Shown: positions 1-8,792, counted from the first letter of the stretch. The stretch is DNA of 64,000 bases from Devosia nanyangense (GCA_016213505.1 JACRAF010000061.1:62001-126000); one strand, 5' to 3'. Translations and numbers: made by a program. Notes: a model not told the origin generated them from the sequence alone.

Positions 1-6
1 CCAAAG

Positions 7-3000
7 ATGACCGCCCCCTCCTCCCTCAAGGCCATCCTGGGCCCCACCAATACGGGCAAGACCTACTTCGCCATCGAGCGCATGCTGGCGCATCGATCGG
101 GGATGATCGGCCTGCCGCTGCGCCTGCTCGCGCGTGAGGTCTACGCCCGGGTCGCCGATCGTGTCGGCAAGGACGTTGTGGCCCTGGTCACGGGCGAGGA
201 GCGCATCGTGCCGCCCAAGGCGCGCTACTGGGTGTGCACCGTCGAGGCGATGCCGCTCGACGTGCCGGTCGAGTGCGTCGCCGTCGACGAAATCCAGGTC
301 GCGACCGATTTCGACCGCGGGCACGTGTTCACCGAGCGCATCCTCAAGGCCCGCGGCTTAAGCGAGACGCTGCTGCTCGGGGCGGCGACCATGGCGCCGC
401 TCATCCGGACGCTCTTACCCGGCGCCGAGATCGTCAACCGGCCGCGGTTTTCGAATCTCACCTATGCCGGCTCCAAGAAGATCTCGCGCCAGCCGCAGCG
501 CTCGGCCATCGTCGCCTTCTCGGCGCGCGAGGTCTACGCCATCGCCGAACTGATCCGGCGCGAGCGCGGCGGCGCGGCGGTGGTGATGGGGGCGCTGTCG
601 CCCCGCACCCGCAACGCCCAGGTCGACATGTACCAGAACGGCGACGTCGATTTCCTCGTCGCCACCGACGCCATCGGCATGGGCCTCAATCTCGACGTCC
701 ACCATGTCGCCTTCGCCGACGACCGGAAATTCGACGGCCACCAGACGCGGCCGCTGACTCCCGCCGAATTCGGCCAGATCGCCGGGCGTGCCGGCCGCCA
801 CATGCACAACGGCACCTTCGGGGTCACCGGCAACGCCGATCCGTTCGAGACCGATCTGGTGGTGGCGCTCGAGAGCCACGATTTCGAGCCGGTGCGGCAG
901 ATCCAGTGGCGCAACTCCGAACTCGACTTCGCCTCGATCGAAGCGCTGCGGGCGAGCCTCGATGTTTCGCCGTCCGTCCGGGCCCTGACCCGGGTGCCCT
1001 CCGCCACCGACCAGCAGGCGCTGGAGTTCCTGGCGCGCAACGAGGCGGGCGATCTCGCCATCGGTCGCGAGGCGGTGGAGCTGCTGTGGCAGTGCTGCGG
1101 CCTCCCCGACTACCGCGACATTTCGCCGGCTCAGCACGGCGAGATCATCACCCGCATCTATTGCGATCTCCGCCGGCATGGCGCGGTGGCGACCGACTGG
1201 ATTGCCGAGCAGGTGCGCTTCTGCGACAATACTGCCGGTGACATCGACACGCTCAGCAACCGAATCCGCCAGATCCGCACCTGGACCTTTGTCGCCAATC
1301 GGAAAAACTGGCTTGAAGACCCGGTGCATTGGCGCGAAAAGACCCGAGACATCGAGGACCGGCTGAGCGACGCCCTGCATGAGCGGCTGACTCAGCGTTT
1401 CGTGGACCGGCGCACCAGCGTATTGATGCGTCACTTGAGAGACAGATCCATGGCTACCCCCGAAATCAACGACCGCGGCGAGATCAGCCTCGAGGGTCAC
1501 CTGATTGGCTCGATCCAGGGCTTCAGGTTCACGCTCGCCCGCTCCGACGGCGAGACCGACGCCAAGGCGCTTGCCGGCGCCGCCGCGCAGGTCATGGCTC
1601 CCGAGATCGCCAAGCGCGCCGACCGGCTCGCCGGCGCACCCAACGAAGAGTTCGTGCTGTCGACCGACGGCCAGATGCGCTGGCGCGGCGAAGTCGTCGC
1701 CACCCTCGCCGAAGGCGACAGCCTGTTCGCGCCGCGGTTGATCGTGCTCGCCGACGAAGGACTCTCAGGTCCCGATCTCGACCGCGTCCAGGACCGGGTG
1801 AACCTCTGGCTCCGTCACCACATCAACACCGTGCTCGAACCGGTGCTGGCGCTCGAAGCGCCGGCCGACCTCGAGGGTCCGGCGCGGGGGCTTGCCTACC
1901 GGCTCTACGAGAATCTCGGTCTGATGCCGCGCCAGGCGGTAGCCGACGACGTCAAGGCGCTCGACCAGGACGTGCGCGCCAAGCTCAGGAAGCTCGGCGT
2001 CAAGTTCGGCGCCTACCACATCTATGTGCCGCTGGCGCTGAAGCCGGCGCCGCGCGAGCTGGCGATCATCCTTCATGCGCTGAAGAATGGTGGCATCCGC
2101 CAGCCGGGCGTGTCGGAGCTGCCGCACATCGTGCTATCGGGCAGAACGTCGTTCCAGGTCGACCCGGAAATCTCGCACAAGCTCTATGAGATCGCCGGCT
2201 TCAAGGTCGCCGGCAAGCGCGCCGTGCGCGTCGACATCCTCGAGCGGCTCGCCGATATCATCCGGCCGCTGATCGCGCTCGATGCCAAGACCCATCAGGG
2301 CGAACTGCCGGTGGGCGCCGCCGAAGGCAACGGTTTCCGCGTGACGGTGGAGATGACCTCGCTGCTCGGCACCGCCGGAGAGGACTTCGCCTCGATCCTG
2401 ACCTCGCTCGGCTATCGCGTCCGCCGCACCCCCAAGGTGGCGGCACCGGCCGTCGAAGCGACAGCCCCTGCTGAAGCAAACGAGACGCCGGTGGCGGCTG
2501 ACGCAGCCGATGCCGCGGTCAACGAGGCGGCGACCGATGCGGTCGAAGGGGCCACGACCAGCGCGCCGGCCATGGCGGACGCCGCGGCCGCCGAAGCCAG
2601 TGCAGTCGAGACGGCCACCGCCGATCTCGGTGCGCCGGCGCCCGACGGTGCGCCCGCCGATACCGCTCCCGACACGACTTCTGTTCCGGCCGAGCCCGAA
2701 TTCGACGAAGTCTGGTTCCCCGGTGGGCGTCGGCCCGACGCTCCGCGTCATCAGCATCGCCGTCCCGAGGCGACCGATGGCGCCGCCACCCCCGAGGGGA
2801 CACGCCCCCCACGCCGCTTCAATCGCGAACGCTTTGCGCCGCGGCCCGGAACTGACAGGCCACAGGCCGACGCCGCGCCGGTTGCACCCACGGCCGCGCC
2901 CGCCAAGCCCCGCAGTCCGCGTTTCGATGCCAAGCGCCCAAAACCCTTCGGCGAGGACCGCAACGGCCGCGACAGCAAGCCGAAGTTCGGAGGCAAGCGC

Positions 3001-3111
3001 GAGCAGAGCGATTGGAAGGAACATCGTCCGCGCGAGGAGCGCAAGGCGACCGTCGATCCGGATTCGCCCTGGGCGGCGCTCGCGGCGCTGCGCAACCCCA
3101 AGCCCGAGTAG
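7..3111 (+). CDS. SUV3-like superfamily 2 helicase
   Basis: ATP-dependent nucleic-acid helicase of the SUV3-like type found in alphaproteobacteria and mitochondria; an RNA substrate is inferred from that kinship. Walker A GPTNTGKT is at residues 12-19, the motif II box is DEIQ (94-97) rather than DEAD, and motif VI QIAGRAGR is at 257-264. The helicase core fills about the first 350 residues. From about residue 800 the protein becomes a low-complexity Ala/Pro/Glu tail that ends Arg/Lys-rich, likely disordered and nucleic-acid binding. The frame is open to the left edge of the window, so the true start could lie upstream. The S4 RNA-binding gene begins three bases after its stop, which suggests co-transcription. 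Confidence 0.9.
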   Translation: MTAPSSLKAILGPTNTGKTYFAIERMLAHRSGMIGLPLRLLAREVYARVADRVGKDVVALVTGEERIVPPKARYWVCTVEAMPLDVPVECVAVDEIQVATDFDRGHVFTERILKARGLSETLLLGAATMAPLIRTLLPGAEIVNRPRFSNLTYAGSKKISRQPQRSAIVAFSAREVYAIAELIRRERGGAAVVMGALSPRTRNAQVDMYQNGDVDFLVATDAIGMGLNLDVHHVAFADDRKFDGHQTRPLTPAEFGQIAGRAGRHMHNGTFGVTGNADPFETDLVVALESHDFEPVRQIQWRNSELDFASIEALRASLDVSPSVRALTRVPSATDQQALEFLARNEAGDLAIGREAVELLWQCCGLPDYRDISPAQHGEIITRIYCDLRRHGAVATDWIAEQVRFCDNTAGDIDTLSNRIRQIRTWTFVANRKNWLEDPVHWREKTRDIEDRLSDALHERLTQRFVDRRTSVLMRHLRDRSMATPEINDRGEISLEGHLIGSIQGFRFTLARSDGETDAKALAGAAAQVMAPEIAKRADRLAGAPNEEFVLSTDGQMRWRGEVVATLAEGDSLFAPRLIVLADEGLSGPDLDRVQDRVNLWLRHHINTVLEPVLALEAPADLEGPARGLAYRLYENLGLMPRQAVADDVKALDQDVRAKLRKLGVKFGAYHIYVPLALKPAPRELAIILHALKNGGIRQPGVSELPHIVLSGRTSFQVDPEISHKLYEIAGFKVAGKRAVRVDILERLADIIRPLIALDAKTHQGELPVGAAEGNGFRVTVEMTSLLGTAGEDFASILTSLGYRVRRTPKVAAPAVEATAPAEANETPVAADAADAAVNEAATDAVEGATTSAPAMADAAAAEASAVETATADLGAPAPDGAPADTAPDTTSVPAEPEFDEVWFPGGRRPDAPRHQHRRPEATDGAATPEGTRPPRRFNRERFAPRPGTDRPQADAAPVAPTAAPAKPRSPRFDAKRPKPFGEDRNGRDSKPKFGGKREQSDWKEHRPREERKATVDPDSPWAALAALRNPKPE

Positions 3112-3114
3112 CGC

Positions 3115-3489
3115 TTGGCGAAACAGCGCCTCGACAAATGGCTGTTCTACTCCCGCGCCGTAAAATCCCGGACGCTGGCGCAAAAGCTGATCGAGACCGG
3201 CGCCATCCGCGTCAATTCCGAGCGCACCGTCCGCACTGACCAGCAGGTCGGTGCGGGCGACGTGCTGACGATGACCGTTCACGCAAGGCTTCTGGTGTGG
3301 AAAATCCTCGATCCCGGGACGCGGCGGGGGCCAGCGCCGGAAGCCGCGGCGCTCTACGAGGACCTGTCGCCCCCGCCACTGCCCAGGACGGAAAAACCGG
3401 TGCCGTTCATCGATCGCGACGCCGGATCGGGCCGGCCGACCAAGAAGGACCGACGGGAGACGGATCGGCTGAAGGACGGCGAAGACTAG
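3115..3489 (+). CDS. S4 domain RNA-binding protein (Hsp15-like)
   Basis: Small RNA-binding protein with an N-terminal S4 domain (QRLDKWLFYSRAVKSRTLAQ, then a GAIRVN strand), like the ribosome-associated heat-shock protein Hsp15/HslR that acts on stalled large subunits. The C-terminal 50 residues are Pro-rich then highly charged, as is usual in alphaproteobacterial homologues. The start is a TTG three bases after the helicase stop; no ATG or GTG lies nearer, so translational coupling is likely. Its 3' end overlaps the converging higA gene by four bases. Confidence 0.85.
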   Translation: MAKQRLDKWLFYSRAVKSRTLAQKLIETGAIRVNSERTVRTDQQVGAGDVLTMTVHARLLVWKILDPGTRRGPAPEAAALYEDLSPPPLPRTEKPVPFIDRDAGSGRPTKKDRRETDRLKDGED

Positions 3490-3779
3490 GCGGCGTGATC
3501 CTGCCGTCGCGGCAGCCGCTCGATTTCCTCGCCATTTTCCTGTTGCGCCAGCCGCAACTCATAGAGTTTCTGCAAATTGAGCCAGAACTCCGCGCTGGTT
3601 CCGAACCAGTGGCCAAGCCGCAACGCGGTGTCGGCGGTAACGCCGCGCTGTCCGTTGAGGATGGCCGTGATGCGATTGACGGGCACGTCGATCTGACGCG
3701 CCAACGCCGCCGCGGAGAGCCCCAGTTCGTCGAGCTCTTCGGTCAGATGCACGCCGGGATGAATTGGGCTTCGCGCCAT
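3486..3779 (-). CDS. higA: HigA-family antitoxin (XRE helix-turn-helix)
   Basis: Antitoxin of a HigBA type II toxin-antitoxin pair. The 97-residue protein starts with the family-typical PIHPGVHLTEELDELGLSAA and carries an XRE helix-turn-helix (AAALARQIDVPVNRITAILN), then the conserved TADTALRLGHWFGTSAEFWLNLQ. It should neutralise HigB and repress the operon. The toxin gene lies just upstream, 9 bases away, the reversed toxin-first order normal for higBA. A 15-bp perfect palindrome at 4086-4100, upstream of both genes, is the likely operator. Confidence 0.9.
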   Translation of the reverse strand: MARSPIHPGVHLTEELDELGLSAAALARQIDVPVNRITAILNGQRGVTADTALRLGHWFGTSAEFWLNLQKLYELRLAQQENGEEIERLPRRQDHAA

Positions 3780-3788
3780 TGGCCTCTC

Positions 3789-4073
3789 CTAGTGATAGTC
3801 CACGATCTCGACATTCTCCGGCCCGGCTGCACCCTCCGGCCACTCGAAGCAGATCCGCCACTGGCCGTTGATGCGGATGCTCCATTGCCCCTGACGGTCG
3901 CCCTTCAGCGCCTCGAGCCGATTGCCGGGCAGAGCGCCCAGATCGGGCAGGCCGGTCGCGGCGTCGAGGCGGTCCAGCCGGACTTCGGCCTGACGAGCGA
4001 AACCCGAAAACTCCCGCACATGCTCGCCCGCCGCGAAGCGCTCCGTCCGCTTGTCGCGATAGCTGACGATCAT
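3789..4073 (-). CDS. higB: HigB-family toxin (RelE superfamily mRNA interferase)
   Basis: Toxin of the HigBA pair, a ribosome-dependent mRNA endonuclease of the RelE fold by family. The frame is open further upstream, but the family start is MIVSYRDKRTERFAAGEHVR, which puts the initiator ATG at 4073 and gives 94 residues, normal for HigB. The conserved core LEALKGDRQGQWSIRINGQW and the closing strand RICFEWPEGAAGPENVEIVDYH are intact, so the toxin looks functional. A palindromic operator candidate is 13-27 bases upstream of the start. Confidence 0.88.
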   Translation of the reverse strand: MIVSYRDKRTERFAAGEHVREFSGFARQAEVRLDRLDAATGLPDLGALPGNRLEALKGDRQGQWSIRINGQWRICFEWPEGAAGPENVEIVDYH

Positions 4074-4085
4074 GCCGACATCATA

Positions 4086-4100
4086 GTACGTATTACGTAC
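4086..4100. promoter_or_regulatory. HigBA operator candidate (15-bp perfect palindrome)
   Basis: The sequence GTACGTA-T-TACGTAC is a perfect inverted repeat of 7-bp arms around one base. It sits 13 bases upstream of the higB start and reads the same on both strands, as expected for a HigA dimer. Operator function is inferred from position and symmetry; TACGTA-type palindromes are common in HigA operators. Confidence 0.6.
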
Positions 4101-4261
4101 AGCATAAAGCAGAGAAATGAAGTTCCCGGCCGTGGCGACGGGCCGCAAAGGCGTGCCCTACGGCTCACTTGCGACCCATTCTAAAACGCGTTAGCACGCT
4201 CGCGACCCGCCGGGCGCCCCCCGCCCGGCCGAGTCCCAACTCGCGGGACCGCTCGCCAAGC

Positions 4262-4600
4262 ATGACCTACATCGTCACCGACAATTGCATTAAGTGCAAA
4301 TACATGGACTGCGTCGAGGTTTGCCCCGTCGACTGCTTCTATGAAGGCGAGAACATGCTCGTCATCCACCCCGACGAATGCATCGATTGTGGCGTCTGCG
4401 AGCCCGAATGCCCGGCCGAGGCGATCAAGCCGGATACCGAGCCTGGTCTCGACAAATGGCTGGAGATCAACGCCAAATACGCCGCTGCGTGGCCCAACAT
4501 CACCGAAATGCGGGCCGCGCCGCCCGACGCCAAGGATTTTGACGGCGTCGAGGGCAAGTTCGAGAAGTATTTCTCCGAAGCCCCTGGCGAAGGCGACTGA
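4262..4600 (+). CDS. fdxA: Ferredoxin FdxA, seven-iron type
   Basis: Cytoplasmic low-potential electron carrier of the 3Fe-4S/4Fe-4S (7Fe) class. Cysteines at 9, 12, 17, 21 and 25, then 40, 43, 46 and 50 give the two cluster-binding blocks ([14 protein letters not shown] and [12 protein letters not shown]). The about 50-residue C-terminal extension with [16 protein letters not shown] is the normal FdxA form; length 112 is typical. The ATG at 4262 is chosen because it yields the family N-terminus [17 protein letters not shown]; the longer open frame upstream has no such similarity. It lies directly before carD, an arrangement common in rhizobia. Confidence 0.95.
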   Translation: MTYIVTDNCIKCKYMDCVEVCPVDCFYEGENMLVIHPDECIDCGVCEPECPAEAIKPDTEPGLDKWLEINAKYAAAWPNITEMRAAPPDAKDFDGVEGKFEKYFSEAPGEGD

Positions 4601-4676
4601 TACTGCCCATTTATGCGGCACAAACCAGCAAATGCCGGGCTTTGCGCGGGACCGTTAACCCGTCGATTCGGCATTT

Positions 4677-4705
4677 TTGATTTTGCTGGAAATTTGTGCT
4701 ATCGT
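4677..4705 (+). promoter_or_regulatory. Candidate promoter upstream of carD
   Basis: TTGATT and TATCGT are separated by exactly 17 bases in the only AT-rich stretch of the fdxA-carD gap (287 bases, otherwise without a gene). Each box matches four of six consensus positions of a housekeeping sigma factor. The long leader to the carD start (about 180 bases) is noteworthy. No start-site data are available. Confidence 0.35.
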
Positions 4706-4887
4706 CTTTGGATCGATGCAGTACCCAGCCTCTGTGCCGCAAGGCATTTTTTTTTGACAGTAGCACAACACTGACCCACCGGACGGTCGAGCGGGGCCGG
4801 ACGGGTGAGTGAGCTTGACTGCAACAAGTAACAAGGACCGGTCTTCCGCAAAGAACCGATCCGACAGCGGCGTCAAAGGAGTATCAG

Positions 4888-5448
4888 ATGGTAGCCAAGA
4901 AGTCAGTTCAGCGGCTCGGATTCAGGACCGGCGAGTACATCGTGTACCCGGCCCACGGCGTCGGCATGATCACCTCGATCGACGAGCAGGAAGTCGCCGG
5001 CCTCAAGCTCGAGCTGTTCGTCATCTCCTTTGAGCAGGACAAGCTGACCCTTCGCGTTCCGACTGCCAAGATCAAGTCGGTCGGCATGCGCAAGCTCGCC
5101 GAAGAGCCAGTGGTCAAGCGCTCGCTCGAGACCGTCACCGGCCGCGCCCGCGTCAAGCGCACCATGTGGTCGCGCCGCGCCCAGGAATACGAGGCCAAGA
5201 TCAATTCCGGCGACCTGATCGCCATCTCGGAAGTCGTCCGCGATCTCTACCGCTCGGACGACCAGCCGGAGCAGTCCTATTCCGAGCGCCAGCTGTTCGA
5301 GCAGGCGATGGACCGGATGAGCCGCGAGATCGGCGCCGTCAACAAGCTGACGCTGACCGAGGCCATCCAGCTGATCGAAAAAAACCTCGCCAAGAGCCCG
5401 CGCCGCGGTCCCAAGACCGAGCCGGACGCCGAGGAAGCGGCGGCGTAA
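4888..5448 (+). CDS. carD: CarD-family RNA polymerase-binding transcription regulator
   Basis: CarD-type global regulator. In this family the N-terminal domain binds the RNA polymerase beta subunit and the C-terminal helical domain contacts promoter DNA to stabilise open complexes. The N-terminal 65 residues hold the family signature (FRTGEYIVYPAHGVGMITSI, then LELFVISFEQDKLTLRVPT). The remaining helical part contains the conserved TMWSRRAQEYEAKINSGDL and YSERQLFEQAMDRMSREIGA. Length 186 is typical. A strong Shine-Dalgarno AAAGGAG precedes the ATG. A hairpin terminator follows at once, so carD forms a transcription unit ending here. Confidence 0.95.
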   Translation: MVAKKSVQRLGFRTGEYIVYPAHGVGMITSIDEQEVAGLKLELFVISFEQDKLTLRVPTAKIKSVGMRKLAEEPVVKRSLETVTGRARVKRTMWSRRAQEYEAKINSGDLIAISEVVRDLYRSDDQPEQSYSERQLFEQAMDRMSREIGAVNKLTLTEAIQLIEKNLAKSPRRGPKTEPDAEEAAA

Positions 5449-5470
5449 GAGCCGGACCTACATGGAATCG

Positions 5471-5501
5471 AAAGGCCGGCAGCGATGCCGGCCTTTTTTA
5501 T
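5471..5501 (+). terminator. Intrinsic terminator after carD
   Basis: An 8-bp GC stem (AGGCCGGC / GCCGGCCT) with a six-base loop AGCGAT is followed by TTTTTTA. It lies about 23 bases after the carD stop and reads as a terminator only on the plus strand. Confidence 0.85.
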
Positions 5502-5519
5502 TTGCCCCGGCCGCGGGCC

Positions 5520-6983
5520 TCAATTGACCACGACAACCTTGTATGGCTGGCCGGCGACCACCGGGTCGCCCGGATAGAGGTTGTTGAGGATATAAAAGAG
5601 GTTCTTCGCGTCGGCGAGGCCGCCCATTCTGCGGGCGAGGGAGTCCGCCGAATCGACGGCGCCGGCAGTCACCGTCCGGATCGAGAGCGTATGGACCTGC
5701 CTGAGATCGGCGGAGGTCGCGGCGCGGAAACTGGCAAGCGTCCTGTCGGCGCCGCGCGCGAACAGCTCGCTGTCGATGCGTGCCGCGAAGATGAAGCGGT
5801 AGACGCGGCCCTGGAAGCGGATGATCTCGACGCGGAAATTCCATTGCTCGGTCGCCGCCGCGCCCGACGCCGTGTCGAAGCCGTTGAGCGACTGCGTCCG
5901 CACCGTCTCGGGCTTGAGCCCGGCGATCCAGCCCGATTTGAGATAGTCCGAGAGCGCCATCGTCTCGGGCACTTCGGCGCTGTCGAAGCGCACCGCCTCG
6001 CCGTCGCCGGCGACGCCGACCACGGCCCCCTTCGAGATCTGCAGATTGTACCCCGCCGGCACGGCGAAGGTGAATTTGAGCCCCGGATGGATGAAGCGCT
6101 GGCCGCTGATCGCGCCCTGCGACGGGCTGTCGCCGAACACAAGCCCGCCGATCGCGGTCATGTAGTCGGCGCGATTCTGGCTGCCGATACCCGGCGCGCC
6201 GAAGAAGGCGCGGGCAATCTCGGTCGCCTTCTGGATGCGGTCGGGCGTCGAGGGGTGCGAGGAGAGGAAATCGTCGGCCTGGTCGGCGTCGCCGGCCGAA
6301 TACTGCGCGAACCGTCCCATCGCCCCGAGGAAGCGCGCCGCCGCGTGCGGATCGTATCCGGCCTTGCCGCCGACCAGGATGCCCTCCTTGTCCGCCGCCA
6401 GCTCCTGAGCCTGGCTGAAGGCAGCGAGCGAGAGCTTGGCCTTGTTGGAAGACTGGTCGGTCGAGGGATCGGTGCCGAACACCCCGGTCACCACCTTATC
6501 GACGATTTCGGTGGTCTTGATCCGGTTGGTGCGGGCGCGGGCGTGCTTGAGCACCACATGCGCGATCTCGTGGGCGAGCACGGCCGCCAACTCGCTCTCG
6601 TCATTGGCGAGCGCCAGGATGCCGCGCGTCACATAGATGTAGCCCCCGGGCAGCGCGAAGGCGTTGACCTCGGCGGTGTCGAGGATGGTGACGGTGAATT
6701 TCGTGTTGGGCTGATCGGCCGCAGCCAGGAGCTTGCTGACGATCTGCGCGATCATGATCTCCGCCGGCCGGTCGGAATAGAGCCCGCCATAGGACGCGAT
6801 GATCTTGGGGCTCTCGCGCGCCCCGATGATGTCGTCCTCCGGATCGCCCGTATCCGACACCATCGGCGCCATCTGTCCGCCGGTGGTGGTCACCGCGACG
6901 CCCGGCCCGAGCACGCTCGAGCAGCCGGCGAGGACCGCCAGAAGCGCCACGAGCGCCGCGCGTTTTGAGAGGGCGAGCATCAT
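5520..6983 (-). CDS. M48-family zinc metalloprotease lipoprotein
   Basis: Periplasmic, probably lipid-anchored zinc peptidase. The N-terminus is a lipoprotein signal with lipobox LAGC (Cys21). The peptidase M48 zinc motif HEIAH is at 138-142, and the third ligand region is about 60 residues further (ELAADKEG). The last 250 residues form an accessory part ending in YILNNLYPGDPVVAGQPYKV, resembling the C-terminal extension of other alphaproteobacterial M48 proteins. The family works in outer-membrane quality control (BepA/LoiP type); that role is inferred here. The start ATG overlaps the stop of the nuclease-like gene (ATGA), so the two are translationally coupled. Confidence 0.88.
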   Translation of the reverse strand: MMLALSKRAALVALLAVLAGCSSVLGPGVAVTTTGGQMAPMVSDTGDPEDDIIGARESPKIIASYGGLYSDRPAEIMIAQIVSKLLAAADQPNTKFTVTILDTAEVNAFALPGGYIYVTRGILALANDESELAAVLAHEIAHVVLKHARARTNRIKTTEIVDKVVTGVFGTDPSTDQSSNKAKLSLAAFSQAQELAADKEGILVGGKAGYDPHAAARFLGAMGRFAQYSAGDADQADDFLSSHPSTPDRIQKATEIARAFFGAPGIGSQNRADYMTAIGGLVFGDSPSQGAISGQRFIHPGLKFTFAVPAGYNLQISKGAVVGVAGDGEAVRFDSAEVPETMALSDYLKSGWIAGLKPETVRTQSLNGFDTASGAAATEQWNFRVEIIRFQGRVYRFIFAARIDSELFARGADRTLASFRAATSADLRQVHTLSIRTVTAGAVDSADSLARRMGGLADAKNLFYILNNLYPGDPVVAGQPYKVVVVN

Positions 6984-7783
6984 GGGACGGCCAGCACCTC
7001 GATCTGCTCGGGATGGCCGATCTCGACGCGCGGACCGTCTCTGGTGTCGATCCAGCCGCGCAGGCGCACCAGCGCTCCCGCCAGATTGAGCGGGTCCAGC
7101 TTCTCGTCGGCAAACAGCCGCAGCGCCCTGGCATCGATCACTGCGGTAAAGTCCTCTTTGAAATAGCGGCCGAAATTGAGGAACAGCGCGCCGCCGGCCC
7201 GTTCGGCCTTGAGCACCCGTCCCTCGATCAATTCATAGTGTCCGGCAAGCGGCAACAGGTCGGCCGGCCGGTCGGCGCGCCGCACCCTGTAATAGGGATC
7301 GGTCCAGATGCCAAGTTTGGCGGTGCGGGCTTTGTTTTCGGCTGCGAGCAGTTCGGGCAGGCAAGCCCGGTTGTCCGGGAACGAATAGACCCGCGCCATC
7401 CCGGCCTCGAGCATCGTCCGCTGCACCCAGACCTCGGTAGCGCCAGTGACATAGAGCTGGGCCAGGCTGCGCCCGTAGCGATCGACCTGTTCGCCGCCGA
7501 AACGGAGCAGCACGGGCTTGTCGAGGGCGATGGCAGCCAGCGCGGCTCTGGCTTCGCCAGCCTTCGGCCAGTCGAAGAACCCCTCGCGGCCGAGCGCCAA
7601 TTTCGGCGCCTGGATGCCGATCAGCCGGACGACGAGCCCGGTATCGAGCAGCACGGTGTCGCCGTCGACGATTTCGCGGACCGTACCCTTGAGGCCATCG
7701 CGCAGCCCCTCGCACGCCGAGGCCAGCGGCATCGACATCAGCGACAAGGCCAAGGCGCCAATAACCGCATCTTTCGCGAGCAC
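6980..7783 (-). CDS. Secreted thermonuclease (SNase)-like protein
   Basis: Staphylococcal-nuclease-like fold: EIVDGDTVLLDTGLVVRLIG is followed by DRYGRSLAQLYV and LEAGMARVYS. In this copy the segment that carries the calcium-binding Asp and catalytic Glu of the classical enzyme (DTPE) reads IQAPK (about residues 57-61), so nuclease activity is doubtful; the downstream Arg in DRYGR is kept. The frame is open far upstream but would then cross the tRNA-Arg gene, so I place the start at a GTG (7783) after a G-rich stretch, giving the signal peptide VLAKDAVIGALALSLMSMPL. A second family of residues (GRVLKAERAGGALFLNFG) follows. The stop overlaps the M48 start. Confidence 0.75.
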   Translation of the reverse strand: MLAKDAVIGALALSLMSMPLASACEGLRDGLKGTVREIVDGDTVLLDTGLVVRLIGIQAPKLALGREGFFDWPKAGEARAALAAIALDKPVLLRFGGEQVDRYGRSLAQLYVTGATEVWVQRTMLEAGMARVYSFPDNRACLPELLAAENKARTAKLGIWTDPYYRVRRADRPADLLPLAGHYELIEGRVLKAERAGGALFLNFGRYFKEDFTAVIDARALRLFADEKLDPLNLAGALVRLRGWIDTRDGPRVEIGHPEQIEVLAVP

Positions 7784-7945
7784 ATCCGGCCCCACCAGAG
7801 GAGCTACGGACAGTGCAGCAAATTGCGGCGAAAATCCCGCCGCGCCGGGCGACCGGGCCGCGATTGTTGCCCGCCGGACACAGCCGCTGCCGGGGCGACA
7901 AATCGCTTTGTTCGGCAATTGGCTTCGTCTAAGTTCCGCCGCGCC

Positions 7946-8022
7946 GACCCCGTAGCTCAGCAGGATAGAGCGCAGGATTCCTAATCCTGAGGCCATGAGT
8001 TCGAATCTCATCGGGGTCACCA
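7946..8022 (+). tRNA. tRNA-Arg (anticodon CCT)
   Basis: A full cloverleaf: acceptor GACCCCG pairs with CGGGGTC, the anticodon stem is CAGGA/TCCTG around loop TTCCTAA (anticodon CCT), and the T arm is ATGAG-TTCGAAT-CTCAT. The CCA end is encoded. It reads AGG codons. It lies between two divergent protein genes. Confidence 0.95.
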
Positions 8023-8058
8023 CCCCTTCCCGCCACCGTCCGAAAGTCGAAACCTCCG

Positions 8059-8526
8059 ATGATGCTCCCCCGCTTCGCTTCCCTCGCCCGCGTCACGATC
8101 ATGTCCCTGATGGTCCTGACGGCAGCGGGGTGCTCGACGGGCGGGGCGCTGTCGCCGGGCCTCAGCCAGCGCATGGATCAGCCGGGGGCGCGGCTCAACA
8201 CCGCCGAGGCCATCGGCATCGTCAACCAGTACCGCGGCACCGTCGGTCTCGGGCCGCTGGCCGAGGATCCGGCGCTCGACGCGACGGCGCAGACGATGGC
8301 GGCGCAGTACGCCAAAACCGGTCGGCAGTCGCCCAAGCCCGAGGGCACCATCGAAATCCGCTATTCAGCCGGCTACTACAATTTCGCCGAGACCTTTTCG
8401 GGCTGGCGCCAATCGCCGGAAAACTCCGCGGCCCTCAGCGGCACGACCGCGACACGCGCCGGCATCGCCTCGGTCTATGATCCCAATTCGCCCTACGGCG
8501 TCTACTGGGTCATGATCGTTGGCTAG
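8059..8526 (+). CDS. CAP-domain lipoprotein
   Basis: Small secreted protein with a CAP (SCP-like, cysteine-rich-secretory-type) domain. The lipoprotein signal ends TAAGC with Cys25 as acyl site. The CAP region shows INQYR-like VNQYRGTVGLGPLAEDPALD (about 55-75), the mid segment YYNFAETFSGWRQSP, and the closing strand PYGVYWVMIVG. The usual paired histidines of secreted CAP proteins are not evident, so any zinc-linked function is uncertain. It starts about 35 bases after tRNA-Arg. Confidence 0.75.
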   Translation: MMLPRFASLARVTIMSLMVLTAAGCSTGGALSPGLSQRMDQPGARLNTAEAIGIVNQYRGTVGLGPLAEDPALDATAQTMAAQYAKTGRQSPKPEGTIEIRYSAGYYNFAETFSGWRQSPENSAALSGTTATRAGIASVYDPNSPYGVYWVMIVG

Positions 8527-8567
8527 GCACGGCCCCGGAAAGTGGTAGCCGGTTTCCGGAGACGGCC

Positions 8568-8792
8568 ATGCCCCAGGAAGCGCTGCTCGACGCGCGCGGG
8601 CTAAAATGCCCGCTGCCGGTGTTGAAGATGGAAAAGCGGCTGGCGCAGCTGCCGGCGGGAGCGCTGCTCGCGGTGTTGGCCACCGACCCGATCGCCAAGA
8701 TCGATATCCCGCTCTATTGCACGCAGCATGGACATAGCTGCACGACGTCGGCAGACGGCGACGTGCTGCGGTTCGAGATCCAGAAGGCCTAG
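8568..8792 (+). CDS. tusA: TusA-like sulfurtransferase
   Basis: Cytosolic sulfur carrier of the TusA/YedF family. The 74-residue protein has the catalytic CPLP (Cys14) after LLDARGLKCPLPVLKM, which takes up persulfide sulfur and hands it on, for example towards tRNA thiolation or molybdenum-cofactor synthesis. Its conserved second half reads LAVLATDPIAKIDIPLYCTQHGH. It has the normal length. The last four bases overlap the converging carboxypeptidase gene. Confidence 0.9.
   Translation: MPQEALLDARGLKCPLPVLKMEKRLAQLPAGALLAVLATDPIAKIDIPLYCTQHGHSCTTSADGDVLRFEIQKA

Noticed and set aside
4754..4782. TTGACA before carD as a promoter
   Set aside because: A perfect -35, but 16-18 bases downstream there is only GC-rich DNA without a -10 box.
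7784..8023. N-terminal extension of the nuclease-like gene up to an ATG at 8023
   Set aside because: It runs through the tRNA-Arg gene on the opposite strand and has no signal sequence; a GTG at 7783 gives a proper signal peptide.
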